Virus record (IMG/VR): IMGVR_UViG_3300020020_000091
Coordinates: 1-41,596 of that record
Origin: a virus
DNA length: 41,596 nt
Reading direction: 5' to 3' (one strand)
Position numbers and translations under genes: made by a program. The notes under the pieces were generated by a model. That model saw only the letters and a program-made list of their open reading frames with translations, did not search any database and was not told the DNA's origin. Below are positions 1-7,963 of the stretch, piece after piece; the stretch's first letter is position 1, and each line of letters begins with the position of its first letter.

Positions 1-1260
1 GTGGCGACGGTGGGCGGCGTGGGTGCGTCGATTCCGCGCCAGACGGGGAAGACGTGGGACATCTTGGTCGTCGTGCTGATCTTGTGTCTGCTGTACCCGG
101 GCTATCAGGTCGTGTGGTCGGCGCATCATCTTCGGACTTCGACGCGGACGTTCCAGGTGCTGAAGGGACTGTGTCGCCGGCCGGGTGTCTCGATGGAGAT
201 CCGGCGGAACGGGATCCGGTCCGCGAATGGTGAGCAACAGGTCGAGTTCGCGAACGGTTCGATGATCATGTTCGGTGCGCGTTCGCGGGGCTTCGGTCGA
301 GGGTTCGAGCAGATCGACGCTGAGGTGTTCGACGAGGCGCAGATCATGGATGAGCGCGCGCTGGACGACATGGTCGCGGCGACGAACCAGTCGCAGCATC
401 CGTTCGGTGCGTTGATCGTGTTCGTGGGGACGCCGCCGCGTGAGGATGCGGGCGCGTCGGGCATCGTGTTCGAGACACGCCGGGCGAAGGCGCGCGCGGG
501 ACAGGCGCCGCGGGCGATCTGGCTGGAGATCGGCGCCGACCCGGGTTCGGATCCGGACGACCGCGAACAGTGGCCGAAGATGAACCCGAGCTACCCGACT
601 CGCACCTCGGCGGAGGCGCTGGAACGACTGCGCGAGATCTTGGACGATGAGGGCTGGAACCGCGAGGGTCGCGGGATCTGGGACGACCCTGTCATCGGCT
701 CGATCGTCTTCGGGAAGACGTGGAACGACTGCTTGGATCTCGCGCCGCCGGAGCCCGTGCTGCAGTGGCTGGGCATCGCGGTCGCGATCGACATGCAGGC
801 GGCGGCGATCGTGGCGCGTGGCGTGGACGCGAACGGGCGGCGCGTGCTGCGTCCGTTGGCGTACGGCACCGGGTTGGACTGGGTGCCGGCGCAGGCGGAA
901 CGACTCCTCGCGGAGTACGACGTGCCGGCGGTCGTGGACAGCAAGGGCCCGGCGGCGGTGCTGCTGCCGAAGCTCCGTGACGTCTTCGGGCATCGGCTGT
1001 ACGAGGCGGTCATGAACGATGTGCTCGACGCGGTCGCGGACTTCCGACAGGCGGTCGCCCTGCGGCGGATGTCGCATGCGGCCTACCCTGAACTGGATGC
1101 GGCGGTCGAGGTCGCCGTGCTGCGCGAGGTGGGCGACCGGTACGCCTGGGGACGGAAGAAGTCCGGTGGCGACATCTCGGCACTGGAGGCGGCGACGCTC
1201 GCGGACTGGGCGGCGGAGAACGTCAAGGCGCCGCGGAAGCCGAAGCCGGACATTTTCTAG
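1..1260 (+). CDS. Terminase large subunit, 5' end missing
   Basis: This is the ATP-driven DNA packaging motor and headful or cos nuclease, which docks on the portal. Visible in the sequence: a Walker A-type motif S-I-P-R-Q-T-G-K-T at residues 10-18, a Walker B-type V-F-D-E-A at 109-113 with D111 and E112, and an RNase H-like nuclease half with likely acidic residues D264 (I-D-M-Q), D313 (V-V-D-S-K) and D391 (G-G-D-I-S). In this family the Walker A motif normally lies some 50-80 residues from the N-terminus. Here it starts at residue 10, so the true start is probably upstream of the window and the GTG at position 1 is probably an internal valine. No small terminase gene is visible. The portal gene follows after one small gene, as expected. 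Family assignment is secure; the start is not. Confidence 0.93.
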   Translation: MATVGGVGASIPRQTGKTWDILVVVLILCLLYPGYQVVWSAHHLRTSTRTFQVLKGLCRRPGVSMEIRRNGIRSANGEQQVEFANGSMIMFGARSRGFGRGFEQIDAEVFDEAQIMDERALDDMVAATNQSQHPFGALIVFVGTPPREDAGASGIVFETRRAKARAGQAPRAIWLEIGADPGSDPDDREQWPKMNPSYPTRTSAEALERLREILDDEGWNREGRGIWDDPVIGSIVFGKTWNDCLDLAPPEPVLQWLGIAVAIDMQAAAIVARGVDANGRRVLRPLAYGTGLDWVPAQAERLLAEYDVPAVVDSKGPAAVLLPKLRDVFGHRLYEAVMNDVLDAVADFRQAVALRRMSHAAYPELDAAVEVAVLREVGDRYAWGRKKSGGDISALEAATLADWAAENVKAPRKPKPDIF

Positions 1261-1270
1261 TGGAGGCACC

Positions 1271-1420
1271 ATGACTCGTCGGGATGTCGCGCTCGTCGCC
1301 ATGATCCTCGGTGTCGTCATCCTGACGCTCTCGCTGACGTTCGCATTCGGCTGGCTGGCGGGACTCATCTGCATTGGCGCGGCGTTCGTGCTGATCTCGA
1401 TTCTGATTGGGTGGACGTGA
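1271..1420 (+). CDS. Small two-helix membrane protein
   Basis: A 49-residue protein with two hydrophobic stretches (about residues 6-24 and 27-47) and a short charged N-terminus (M-T-R-R-D). It is preceded by a good ribosome site (TGGAGG) and sits between terminase and portal. Its stop codon shares one base with the portal ATG (TGATG), which suggests translational coupling. No family is recognised; a small membrane protein in a head-gene position is unusual but not unique. It could be a head-assembly membrane anchor, but that is a guess. Confidence 0.7.
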   Translation: MTRRDVALVAMILGVVILTLSLTFAFGWLAGLICIGAAFVLISILIGWT

Positions 1421-2718
1421 TGGGCTGGCTCACTCCGCGAACGGTAGAGCACAAGCAGAGCGACGCGCTCTCGCGGTTCTTCGGCGGTTCGCTGCCGGAT
1501 CCGGAGTTCCCAGCATCGACCTTCCTCAACCACATCGAGGAGGGCTACGACAAGTCGGAGCTGGTGTTCCGCTGCGTCAACGAGGCGGCGACATCCGTAC
1601 CCGAGGGCACGCTGCGCGTCTATGATGCGCTGGGCCGTCGGGGCGAACCGCTGCAGGAGCACGCGCTGCGGCGCCTGCTGTCGAACCCGAATCCGCTGCT
1701 GACGGAGTTCGAGCTGTTCGAGGTCACGTCACAGCACTTGGATCTCGCCGGCATCGCCGCGTGGGAGATCGTGCGGGATCGGATCGGTCGACCCGCCGAA
1801 CTGTGGCCGTTGCGGCCGGACAAGATCCGGATGACGCCGACGGGCGAGAACCGCCGCAGGGTGGCGTACGGCTACGCGATCGACTCCCGGGTGGTGCCCG
1901 TCGAAGTCGTATTCTTCCGGCTGCCCAACCCAGTCGATCCACTCGTGGGCGCGCCGCCGATGCGTGCGGCGCTCCGGGCGACGGCCGTGGACAACGAGGC
2001 CACGTCATTCGTGAAGGCCCTGCTGGGCAACTCGGCGATCCCGGGCGTGGTCGTCACGATGGGCGAGCTGGAGGACGTGCTCGACGAAGAGGTCACCAAC
2101 CGGCTGACCCAGAAGTGGCTGTCTCGATTCAGTGGCGGGCGCCGCGGAACGCCGGCGTTCATGCAGACGGGCATGAAGGTGCAACAGCTCGGGCTGGATC
2201 TCCGGCAGCTGGAATTCCCGGACCTCCGGGCGATCTCCGAGTCGCGGATCTGCATGGCGTTCGAGACGCCGCCGATGGTCGTCGGCGCCAAGGTCGGCCT
2301 GGACCGTGCGACGTTCTCGAATATGGAGGAGGCGCGCAAGGCGTTCTGGCAGCAGAAGATCATGCCCCGCCAGCGGCGGATTCGAGACACGATCGCGATG
2401 CAACTGCTGCCGAAGGTGGACCCCGGCGGGCGCGGCCGGCGTCAGGTGTCGCTGCGCTGGGACAACTCCGAGGTCGAGGCGCTGCAAGAGTCTGAGGTGT
2501 CCCGCTGGACGCGGGCCACGGAAGGCCTCCGCGCCGGCGGCATGACCGTGAACGACTGGCGCCGCGAGGTCGGCCTGCCCGAGATCTCCGGCGGCGACGT
2601 GTTCCTGATGCCGTCCGGCGTGATCGCCGTGCGAGACATCGAGGGTGACATGCAACGCGTCGATAATGAGGCTCCCGAAGAACCACCCGAAGAGCCAGAC
2701 CCCGAAGAGGAGGATTAG
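1420..2718 (+). CDS. Portal protein, HK97-type
   Basis: A protein of 432 residues forming the dodecameric ring at the capsid vertex through which DNA enters and leaves and to which terminase binds. The length, the position between terminase and protease, and the composition fit HK97-type portals: an N-terminal G-W-L-T-P-R stretch, a central region rich in helices, and a C-terminal region with R-D-I-E-G before an acidic, proline-rich tail (E-E-P-P-E-E-P-D-P-E-E-E-D). The start is taken as the ATG overlapping the upstream stop. A GTG nine bases earlier (1411) is in frame and would add three residues. Confidence 0.9.
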   Translation: MGWLTPRTVEHKQSDALSRFFGGSLPDPEFPASTFLNHIEEGYDKSELVFRCVNEAATSVPEGTLRVYDALGRRGEPLQEHALRRLLSNPNPLLTEFELFEVTSQHLDLAGIAAWEIVRDRIGRPAELWPLRPDKIRMTPTGENRRRVAYGYAIDSRVVPVEVVFFRLPNPVDPLVGAPPMRAALRATAVDNEATSFVKALLGNSAIPGVVVTMGELEDVLDEEVTNRLTQKWLSRFSGGRRGTPAFMQTGMKVQQLGLDLRQLEFPDLRAISESRICMAFETPPMVVGAKVGLDRATFSNMEEARKAFWQQKIMPRQRRIRDTIAMQLLPKVDPGGRGRRQVSLRWDNSEVEALQESEVSRWTRATEGLRAGGMTVNDWRREVGLPEISGGDVFLMPSGVIAVRDIEGDMQRVDNEAPEEPPEEPDPEEED

Positions 2719-2723
2719 AGCTC

Positions 2724-3527
2724 ATGGATCGCATGACCATCGCAATCGAATGGAAGGCTGCCGACGACGACGCCGGCACGCTGGAGGGCTACGCCTCGAC
2801 GTTCGGCAACGTGGACCTGGGCGATGATGTGGTGGAGCCGGGGGCGTTCACCAAGACGCTCCGCAACATCCGCGCGAACGGGATTCCTCTGCTCGCCGAT
2901 CACGTCGCCATGACTTCATCCGTGCTGGGTACGATCTATGACGGCAAGCAGGACGGACACGGTCTGCGGATCAAGGCGCGGTTCTCGAAGGCGGACAGCG
3001 TGCAGGATGTTCGCACGAAGCTCCTCGAAGGTCACCTGAATAAGCTCTCGATCGGGTACGAAGCGCTGAAGTTCGCGTATGAAGACCGCGAGGGCAAGAT
3101 GGTCCGTCTGCTGCAGGAAGTGAAGCTGTGGGAGGCGTCCGTGGTGGTCATCCCGATGAACCCAGAGGCGGTCGTGTCGCGGGTGAAGTCGCTGTCGGCC
3201 GACGAGCGGAAGGTACTCGCTGATGCGCTCGCCGCGTCGATAGAGGATGATGAAGTGCCCCCAAGCGGGGACGAGGTCGATCCGGAAGACGATTCCGGCG
3301 CTGCGCCTGACGAAGGCGATCGACAGGATACCGAGCCAGACGACGACTCTGGCACTGCGTCTGACGAAGACGATCGGTCGGGTTGGGACCACTGGACTTC
3401 GGAGGCTGTTCTCCGGGGTGCGGATCCCACCGAAACGGCCAAGCCCGCCCAGCGGGCCGGCCTGAACACCACCAGTGAATTGCTCACTGAGTGGCTCTCG
3501 CGTCAGACACAGGAGGAACAATCATGA
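2724..3527 (+). CDS. Capsid maturation (prohead) protease, S78 family
   Basis: This protein cleaves the major capsid protein delta domain during prohead maturation. Residues 1-155 resemble HK97 gp4-type S78 serine proteases: G-Y-A-S-T-F near residue 22, H60 in L-L-A-D-H-V, S109 in K-L-S-I-G-Y, and E137 in K-L-W-E-A-S. These are the expected His, Ser and Glu catalytic positions. Residues from about 175 form an acidic, low-complexity Asp-Ser-Glu tail with a near repeat (D-D-D-S-G-T-A-S-D-E-D-D and a similar earlier unit), perhaps a scaffold-like extension, since no separate scaffold gene is visible. GAGGAGG precedes the ATG, and the TGA overlaps the capsid ATG. Confidence 0.9.
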   Translation: MDRMTIAIEWKAADDDAGTLEGYASTFGNVDLGDDVVEPGAFTKTLRNIRANGIPLLADHVAMTSSVLGTIYDGKQDGHGLRIKARFSKADSVQDVRTKLLEGHLNKLSIGYEALKFAYEDREGKMVRLLQEVKLWEASVVVIPMNPEAVVSRVKSLSADERKVLADALAASIEDDEVPPSGDEVDPEDDSGAAPDEGDRQDTEPDDDSGTASDEDDRSGWDHWTSEAVLRGADPTETAKPAQRAGLNTTSELLTEWLSRQTQEEQS

Positions 3528-4735
3528 CGCATCCGAAGCTGGAGCGGATCGCCCAGCACCTTGCTCAGGCTCGTGCTATTCAGGACGAGTTCGAGGGCAA
3601 GGACATGCCCGCTGAGGCGTACACGCAGCAGAAGGGCCACCTGGAGAGGGCATCGACGCTCCGCCGCGAGGTGGAGTCCGAGGTCGCTCTCAAGGCGCAC
3701 GAGGCCTGGGTTTCCGAGCCCCAGTACTCGCACGACATGATCGTCGGCGCCGAAGATCTCGGCCACGGTTCGTTCATGCTCGAGGGGGAGAAGAAGGACT
3801 TCGCCAAGTCGGCATTCTTCGACTTCCTCCGCAAGGGCAACGACCTCAAGGTCGAGCAGAAGGCGGCGCTCGTCGAAGATGCCACCGGACTCAAGCTGAT
3901 CCCCGCCGACTTCGCCGGCACCATCCTCAAAGACATCGCCCGTGAGGGCGTGTTCCGTGGGGTGGCGTTCGTGCGACCGACCACCAAGGCGACGGTTGAC
4001 GTCGGCTCGGTGACGATCGCCGCTGGCGGCTGGGGCAAGCTGGAGACGGGCACCACCGCGGCTGATGGTCTCCCGGCAACGCCGGCAGACAAGCAGACGA
4101 TCACGGTGCACGACCTCAACGCGCTGGTGTTGCTGGGCGTGGACGAGCTGGAGGATTCCGACGAGAACCTCGAAGAGATCCTTCGCCTCGCGCTCGTGTC
4201 GAAGTTCGCCGAACAGGAGGACGACGCCTTCGCCGCCGGGTCGGGTACCGGGCAGCCGTGGGGCCTCGCCGCATCGACCCAGATCACGCAGGGCCTCACG
4301 GCCGCTACGGAGGCGACGCTGCTCGCCGACGATGTGATCAAGCTGCCCTACCAGGTGCCGGTCGCGTTCCGACGCAATGGCGCCTACTTCGGGCACACGA
4401 CCGTCGAACAGGCGATGCAGCTGCTGAAGGATTCCACGAACAACTACATCTGGCAGGAGCGGTTCCGTGAGGGACAGCCCCCGACGGTGAACGGCAAGCC
4501 GTGGTACACGATGGACGGACTTCCGGCCATGAACGCGACGGGCACGCCTCCGGTGGATAAGGCGCTGTTCTTCGGCGACGCACGCCAGGGCTACATGATC
4601 GCGGACCGTCGGCAGATCGCCGTCCAGCGCCTCGTGGAGCGGTACGCAGAGGTCGGCAAGGTCGGCCTGCTGTTCCGCCACCGCGTGGGCGGTGACGTGA
4701 TCCGGCCGAAGGCATTCGCCTGGCTGAAGCTCTGA
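3524..4735 (+). CDS. Major capsid protein, HK97 fold
   Basis: A 403-residue capsid subunit. Residues 1-55 are a charged, coiled-coil-prone delta domain (L-E-R-I-A-Q-H-L-A onwards) that acts as internal scaffold and is removed by the protease encoded just upstream. The remainder has the HK97-fold pattern, including F-R-G-V-A-F-V and W-G-K-L-E, then a conserved D-E-L-E-D-S-D spine region followed by F-A-A-G-S-G-T-G-Q-P-W-G, typical of the family. The start is the ATG overlapping the protease TGA (ATGA), with AGGAGG upstream, so translation is coupled. Confidence 0.95.
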   Translation: MTHPKLERIAQHLAQARAIQDEFEGKDMPAEAYTQQKGHLERASTLRREVESEVALKAHEAWVSEPQYSHDMIVGAEDLGHGSFMLEGEKKDFAKSAFFDFLRKGNDLKVEQKAALVEDATGLKLIPADFAGTILKDIAREGVFRGVAFVRPTTKATVDVGSVTIAAGGWGKLETGTTAADGLPATPADKQTITVHDLNALVLLGVDELEDSDENLEEILRLALVSKFAEQEDDAFAAGSGTGQPWGLAASTQITQGLTAATEATLLADDVIKLPYQVPVAFRRNGAYFGHTTVEQAMQLLKDSTNNYIWQERFREGQPPTVNGKPWYTMDGLPAMNATGTPPVDKALFFGDARQGYMIADRRQIAVQRLVERYAEVGKVGLLFRHRVGGDVIRPKAFAWLKL

Positions 4736-4746
4736 TCGAACGAGTC

Positions 4747-4771
4747 GGGCCGGGGGAAATCCCCCCGGCCC
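4747..4771 (+). terminator. Strong hairpin after the capsid gene
   Basis: A 10-bp perfect GC stem (GGGCCGGGGG paired with CCCCCGGCCC, loop AAATC) lies 12 bases after the capsid stop. It has no U-tract, so it may be a partial terminator or an RNA-stabilising hairpin that keeps capsid mRNA abundant relative to the connector genes. It is followed by a GGGAAGGGGAAA ribosome leader for the next gene. Confidence 0.6.
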
Positions 4772-4791
4772 GCTCTGGGAAGGGGAAACTC

Positions 4792-5028
4792 ATGTTGGTT
4801 CGAGTTCTGCTCGCGGCGACCACGATGGTCAAAGATCAGCACGTCGCATTGCGGAAGGGCGAAGAGGTCGATCTCCCGATCAATCTCGCACGGTCGCTGG
4901 TCAAGGCGGGTACCGCTGAGGTCGTCGCACAACCGAAGAAGCGAGCCGCCGCCGCGTCGAAGAAGAAAGTCGCCGCCGCGCCGGAGGACAAGAAAGTCCC
5001 GGCCGCGCCGGAGAACAAGGCTGGGTAA
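4792..5028 (+). CDS. Small head-region protein with Lys/Ala-rich tail
   Basis: A 78-residue protein. Residues 1-48 look folded (M-L-V-R-V-L-L-A-A-T-T). Residues 49-78 are an Ala-Lys-Pro-Glu tail with repeated K-K-V-A-A-A-P-E-D-K-type units. Actinophages often carry such a small protein between the capsid gene and the head-tail connector. The basic tail could bind DNA or the capsid interior. Function is not recognised. The ribosome leader is GGGAAGGGGAAACTC before the ATG. Confidence 0.75.
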   Translation: MLVRVLLAATTMVKDQHVALRKGEEVDLPINLARSLVKAGTAEVVAQPKKRAAAASKKKVAAAPEDKKVPAAPENKAG

Positions 5029-5031
5029 GCC

Positions 5032-5568
5032 ATGCCCGCGTTCACGTCGGGCGGTCTCGCGCCGTCGCTCCCGATCACCGACCCGCAGCGCCTACTCCAG
5101 GCGGAGGCGGCCGTGCGGGATTTCTGCGGCTGGCACATCGCCCCGCAGCTCGAAGAGGCGGTGGATGTCGAGGGCTCGCACTTCTACACCCAGGTGTTGC
5201 GCACGCGTCGGCTCGTCTCCGTCACTGACGTGACGCTCGACGATGTGCCGCTGGTCGAGGACGAGCACTTCCGTGTGAACGCGGCGGGCATTCTGGAACG
5301 CATCGATGGCGGTCTGTTCACCGGGCGGTTGAAGCTGACGATGGTCCACGGATACGAGATCCCGCCGCTCCCGATTCAGGCTGTGATCGCTGACATGGCA
5401 CTGGCCGGCGCCGCAGTGCTGGGCGTGGTCGGGGCGAGTTCGATGCAGGCGGGCGCCGTCGCTGTCCAGTTCGGCCCGAACAGCCACGTAGTGCAGGGCG
5501 GCGCTGTCGGGATGTCCGCGCAGCAGCGTCGAGTGCTGGCCCGCTACGCGATCGAACCGGGGTTCTGA
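5032..5568 (+). CDS. Head-to-tail connector (adaptor)
   Basis: A protein of 178 residues in the position and size range of HK97 gp6 / SPP1 gp15-type adaptors that bind below the portal. An N-terminal D-P-Q-R-L-L-Q-A-E-A-A-V-R-D-F-C-G-W helix region, beta-rich T-D-V-T-L-D-D-V central part and a helical A-D-M-A-L-A-G-A-A stretch match actinophage adaptors. It opens a series of closely spaced connector genes, and its TGA overlaps the next ATG. Confidence 0.75.
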   Translation: MPAFTSGGLAPSLPITDPQRLLQAEAAVRDFCGWHIAPQLEEAVDVEGSHFYTQVLRTRRLVSVTDVTLDDVPLVEDEHFRVNAAGILERIDGGLFTGRLKLTMVHGYEIPPLPIQAVIADMALAGAAVLGVVGASSMQAGAVAVQFGPNSHVVQGGAVGMSAQQRRVLARYAIEPGF

Positions 5569-5906
5569 TGCTGACAGGAATCGTGGCGCCGCATGACATC
5601 ATCCGGAAGCGCGCGCCGCTCGTTCCAGATGGGCAGGGCGGAACGGAACGCGACTGGGACGCAGCCGCGTCGGCCACCCTCTCGGGCTGGGCGGTCGATA
5701 TCGGGAACACGGTCGAGGACACCGCCCACCGCGACGCGGCGATGGTCGCCTACACGATCCGGGGACCGCTCGAAGCGGATATCGACGAGGACGACATGAT
5801 CGTGCTGTTCGGACTGGAATACGAGATCGACGGTGGCGTGCGTCGGCAGCCCGGACCTGGGCCCACCTCGCACACGACCATTCTGCTGAAGCGCTGGGAG
5901 GGATGA
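5568..5906 (+). CDS. Head-tail connector (stopper/head-closure type)
   Basis: A 112-residue beta-rich protein: an N-terminal segment with H-D-I-I-R-K-R, then I-R-G-P-L-E-A-D-I-D-E-D-D-M-I-V-L-F-G-L-E-Y-E-I-D-G. The pattern of a P-x-x-x-D-I-x-x-D-D core is common in phage head-closure proteins that plug the portal channel after packaging. Position directly after the adaptor supports this. The assignment rests on order and pattern, not on catalytic motifs. Confidence 0.65.
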   Translation: MLTGIVAPHDIIRKRAPLVPDGQGGTERDWDAAASATLSGWAVDIGNTVEDTAHRDAAMVAYTIRGPLEADIDEDDMIVLFGLEYEIDGGVRRQPGPGPTSHTTILLKRWEG

Positions 5907-5907
5907 C

Positions 5908-6168
5908 ATGGCACTGCGAACTGCTATCGTCAAGGTCAACTCGGCGGGCGCGCGAGAGCTGTTGCAGAGCGCGGCCGTGCAGGCAGAGATCCAGCGCCGC
6001 ACGGATGCGATCCGAGACGCCGCGGGTGGGGAACCCGACTTCGTGTCGCACGTCAGCGTCGTTGGCGATCGCGTGATGGGCCGTGTCGTGACGGCGACGG
6101 TCGAGGGGATGAAGGCCGAGGCCGAGAACCGGGCGCTGACGCGCGCTATCGACGCTGGGCGGCGATGA
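5908..6168 (+). CDS. Neck/minor head-tail joining protein
   Basis: An 86-residue helical, basic protein starting right after the previous stop, with a good GGAGGGATGAC leader. It occupies the slot of HK97 gp10-like neck proteins between the stopper and the tail terminator. The sequence V-N-S-A-G-A-R-E-L-L is typical of short actinophage versions. The end overlaps the next gene by four bases. Exact role is uncertain. Confidence 0.6.
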   Translation: MALRTAIVKVNSAGARELLQSAAVQAEIQRRTDAIRDAAGGEPDFVSHVSVVGDRVMGRVVTATVEGMKAEAENRALTRAIDAGRR

Positions 6169-6578
6169 TGACCGAGACGCTCGTACCGGCTCTGGTCGAA
6201 GCAGACGTGGTCGCTGAGATGTCCGCCCGGCTGCCCGCTCTCGGGTTCTCAGGGGCGATCGCCACGACCATCTCGGATCCACGACCAACTGAATTCATCC
6301 GGACGTACTCCGTTGGCGGCGTCCCGGATGACATCGCCGCCGACGCCGCAACGCTCGTAGTCGAGGCGTACGCGAACAAAAGGGCGCGGGCGGAGCGGAT
6401 CTGTGCGAACGCGGTCGCTGCGCTCCAGGCCGCGGCCCGCGACGGGTTCATGAACGGCACCCCGTGCCGTCGCGTGGACATCTGGTCGTTGCCGGCAAGC
6501 CTGCCGGATCCTGACGTGACCGACCGCATTCGGTACTCGTCCACAGTCTCCGTAGTTCTCCGTAGGACTGCGGTTTAG
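6165..6578 (+). CDS. Tail terminator-type protein
   Basis: A 137-residue protein at the expected position of the tail terminator (lambda gpU type), which caps the tail tube at the head-proximal end and ends tube growth. A mixed alpha/beta pattern with a conserved-looking central helix (A-R-A-E-R-I-C-A-N-A-V-A-A-L-Q-A-A) and a final beta strand (S-S-T-V-S-V-V-L-R) fits. Two in-frame ATGs (6165, 6168) are possible starts; the first overlaps the upstream stop. Confidence 0.65.
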   Translation: MMTETLVPALVEADVVAEMSARLPALGFSGAIATTISDPRPTEFIRTYSVGGVPDDIAADAATLVVEAYANKRARAERICANAVAALQAAARDGFMNGTPCRRVDIWSLPASLPDPDVTDRIRYSSTVSVVLRRTAV

Positions 6579-6609
6579 AGGTTCCCACCACGAAGCAAGA
6601 AAGGGAGGC

Positions 6610-7194
6610 ATGACCGTGCCGAACCAGGTTTCAAATGTTGTCACGGGCAAGCCGCTCTCTACGGGCGGCGTGCTGGTCGCAGACACCACTGCTACGCTGC
6701 CCACGACCGCGTCGTCCGCGCCCGATGCCGCATTCCTTGGATCCGGCTACATCGGTGAGGACGGCGTGACGGAGAGCAACGGCCGCACCGTCGAGAAGGT
6801 CCGCGCATGGGGCGGCGACGTGGTGAAGATCCTGCAAACGGAGCACACCCTGTCGTACCAGTTCACGTTCATCGAGTCGCTCAACACCCAGGTGCTGAAG
6901 TCCGTCTATGGCGATGCGAACGTGACGACCACGGCGGGGACGCCGACGGTCGGCACGCTGCAGACCATCGAGATCAACAGCGAGACGCTGCCTCACAAGT
7001 CGTACGTCCTCGAAGTGCGGGACGGCGCGGCCAAGGTGCGGATCGTGGTCCCAGACGGCCAGATCACCGAGGTGGGTGAGACGACGTACTCGGATACCAG
7101 CGTGATCGCCTACCCGGTCACCGTCGAGTGCTTCCCCGACGAGAACGGAAACAAGGCGTACAAGTACACCGACGACGGGGTGTTCGTTCCGTGA
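6610..7194 (+). CDS. Major tail protein
   Basis: A 194-residue tail-tube subunit that forms stacked hexamers around the tape measure. Beta-rich, with an N-terminal G-K-P-L-S-T-G-G-V loop, the G-Y-I-G-E-D-G-V motif common in actinophage tube proteins, and a final Y-P-V-T-V-E-C-F-P-D-E-N-G strand. The leader AAAGGGAGGC before the ATG is a strong ribosome site, as expected for a highly expressed gene. It is followed by a clear terminator and then the chaperone genes, as in most siphoviruses. Confidence 0.88.
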   Translation: MTVPNQVSNVVTGKPLSTGGVLVADTTATLPTTASSAPDAAFLGSGYIGEDGVTESNGRTVEKVRAWGGDVVKILQTEHTLSYQFTFIESLNTQVLKSVYGDANVTTTAGTPTVGTLQTIEINSETLPHKSYVLEVRDGAAKVRIVVPDGQITEVGETTYSDTSVIAYPVTVECFPDENGNKAYKYTDDGVFVP

Positions 7195-7196
7195 CC

Positions 7197-7236
7197 CCGT
7201 GGGGCGGGTGAGTAGGGAACCCTTCCCGCCCCACGG
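7197..7236 (+). terminator. Terminator after the major tail gene
   Basis: A perfect 12-bp inverted repeat (CCGTGGGGCGGG with CCCGCCCCACGG), with a 16-base loop and TTT immediately after. It starts two bases after the major tail stop and would reduce transcription into the chaperones. The loop contains GGGAACC, the reverse complement of the GGTTCCC element repeated nearby. Confidence 0.8.
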
Positions 7237-7278
7237 TTTCACATCCATAGGTTCCCAACGATGAAATGAGGTTCCCAA

Positions 7279-7644
7279 GTGGGCGGATACCGAGTGCCCG
7301 AGTGGAAGCAGTCGATCAGGCAGAACCTGTTCGATGTCGAGATCGAGGGCCAGTCGTTCCAGCTGGTGAAGGCCGAATACATGACCGGCGATCAGGTGCA
7401 AGCGCTCCAGGTCGCCACATCGTCCGGCGACCCGAGCGATCTGTACGGCTTCCTCGACGAGCTGTGCCCCGGGCTGGGTACGGCGATGCGACCAGTGCCG
7501 ATGAAATTCCTCAACGAGTTCGTCCAGGCCTGGCAAAAAGACTCCGGGATGGATCTGGGGGAATCTTTGGCCTCTACGGACTCATCGGAGGAGAGCACGG
7601 AGAGGCCATCGAGTACGATCTCCTCGCCAGCGGTTATCGCCTAG
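7279..7644 (+). CDS. Tail assembly chaperone, short form (lambda gpG-like)
   Basis: A 121-residue chaperone that coats the tape measure during tail assembly. It starts at GTG with GAGG seven bases upstream, right before a tape measure gene as is universal. The C-terminal part is a Ser/Thr/Glu-rich tail. The zero-frame stop at 7642-7644 is bypassed in a fraction of ribosomes by a -1 frameshift (see the fusion entry). Confidence 0.85.
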   Translation: MGGYRVPEWKQSIRQNLFDVEIEGQSFQLVKAEYMTGDQVQALQVATSSGDPSDLYGFLDELCPGLGTAMRPVPMKFLNEFVQAWQKDSGMDLGESLASTDSSEESTERPSSTISSPAVIA

Positions 7645-7955
7645 CGGAAGTCGGAGAATCGTACTCGTGGCGTGATCTCGGCGTCATGATCAACCGCTGG
7701 GGCGGGAGCCCCGGCACCGCCACGTTCCGATCGGTGCAGGGCTACGAGGGTTGGTCGATCGAGGCACAGCTGCTGCTGTACCTGATCGATGCGTTGGCGA
7801 TGGTCGACTACCACCAGCTCAAGCTCGCCGGGGTCCGTTCCGCGAGAATGCCGCAGCCGCAGAATCGGCCGTGGGATCGCTCGAACGTGCTCGGGTCGGA
7901 CGCGATCCCGTACGACGAGATCGATGAGTGGATGACCTCCACCTGGACGAATTGA
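7279..7955 (+). CDS. Tail assembly chaperone, -1 frameshift fusion (gpGT-like)
   Basis: The second frame continues from the slip site to 7955. The best slip site is G-GGG-GAA at 7557-7563: glycine codon GGG (7558-7560) can re-pair one base back, after which reading resumes as GGA-ATC-TTT. The join gives M-D-L-G followed by G-I-F-G-L-Y-G-L-I, then E-H-G-E-A-I-E-Y-D-L-L, a typical chaperone T-domain, for about 225 residues in total. The second frame has no convincing independent start. The frameshift itself is established biology for tail chaperones; the exact slip base is inferred. Confidence 0.82.
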
Positions 7956-7963
7956 GGAGCGAC

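Larger units (their letters stand above)
6578..7279 (+). repeat. GGTTCCCA repeats flanking the major tail gene
   Basis: The octamer GGTTCCCA occurs at 6580, 7250 and 7270, with flanks GAGGTTCCCA, TAGGTTCCCAA and GAGGTTCCCAAG. A reverse-complement GGGAACC lies at 7212 inside the terminator loop. All copies lie just outside the major tail gene. They could mark a past duplication or recombination junction, or be pairing elements in the mRNA. Function unknown. Confidence 0.6.
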
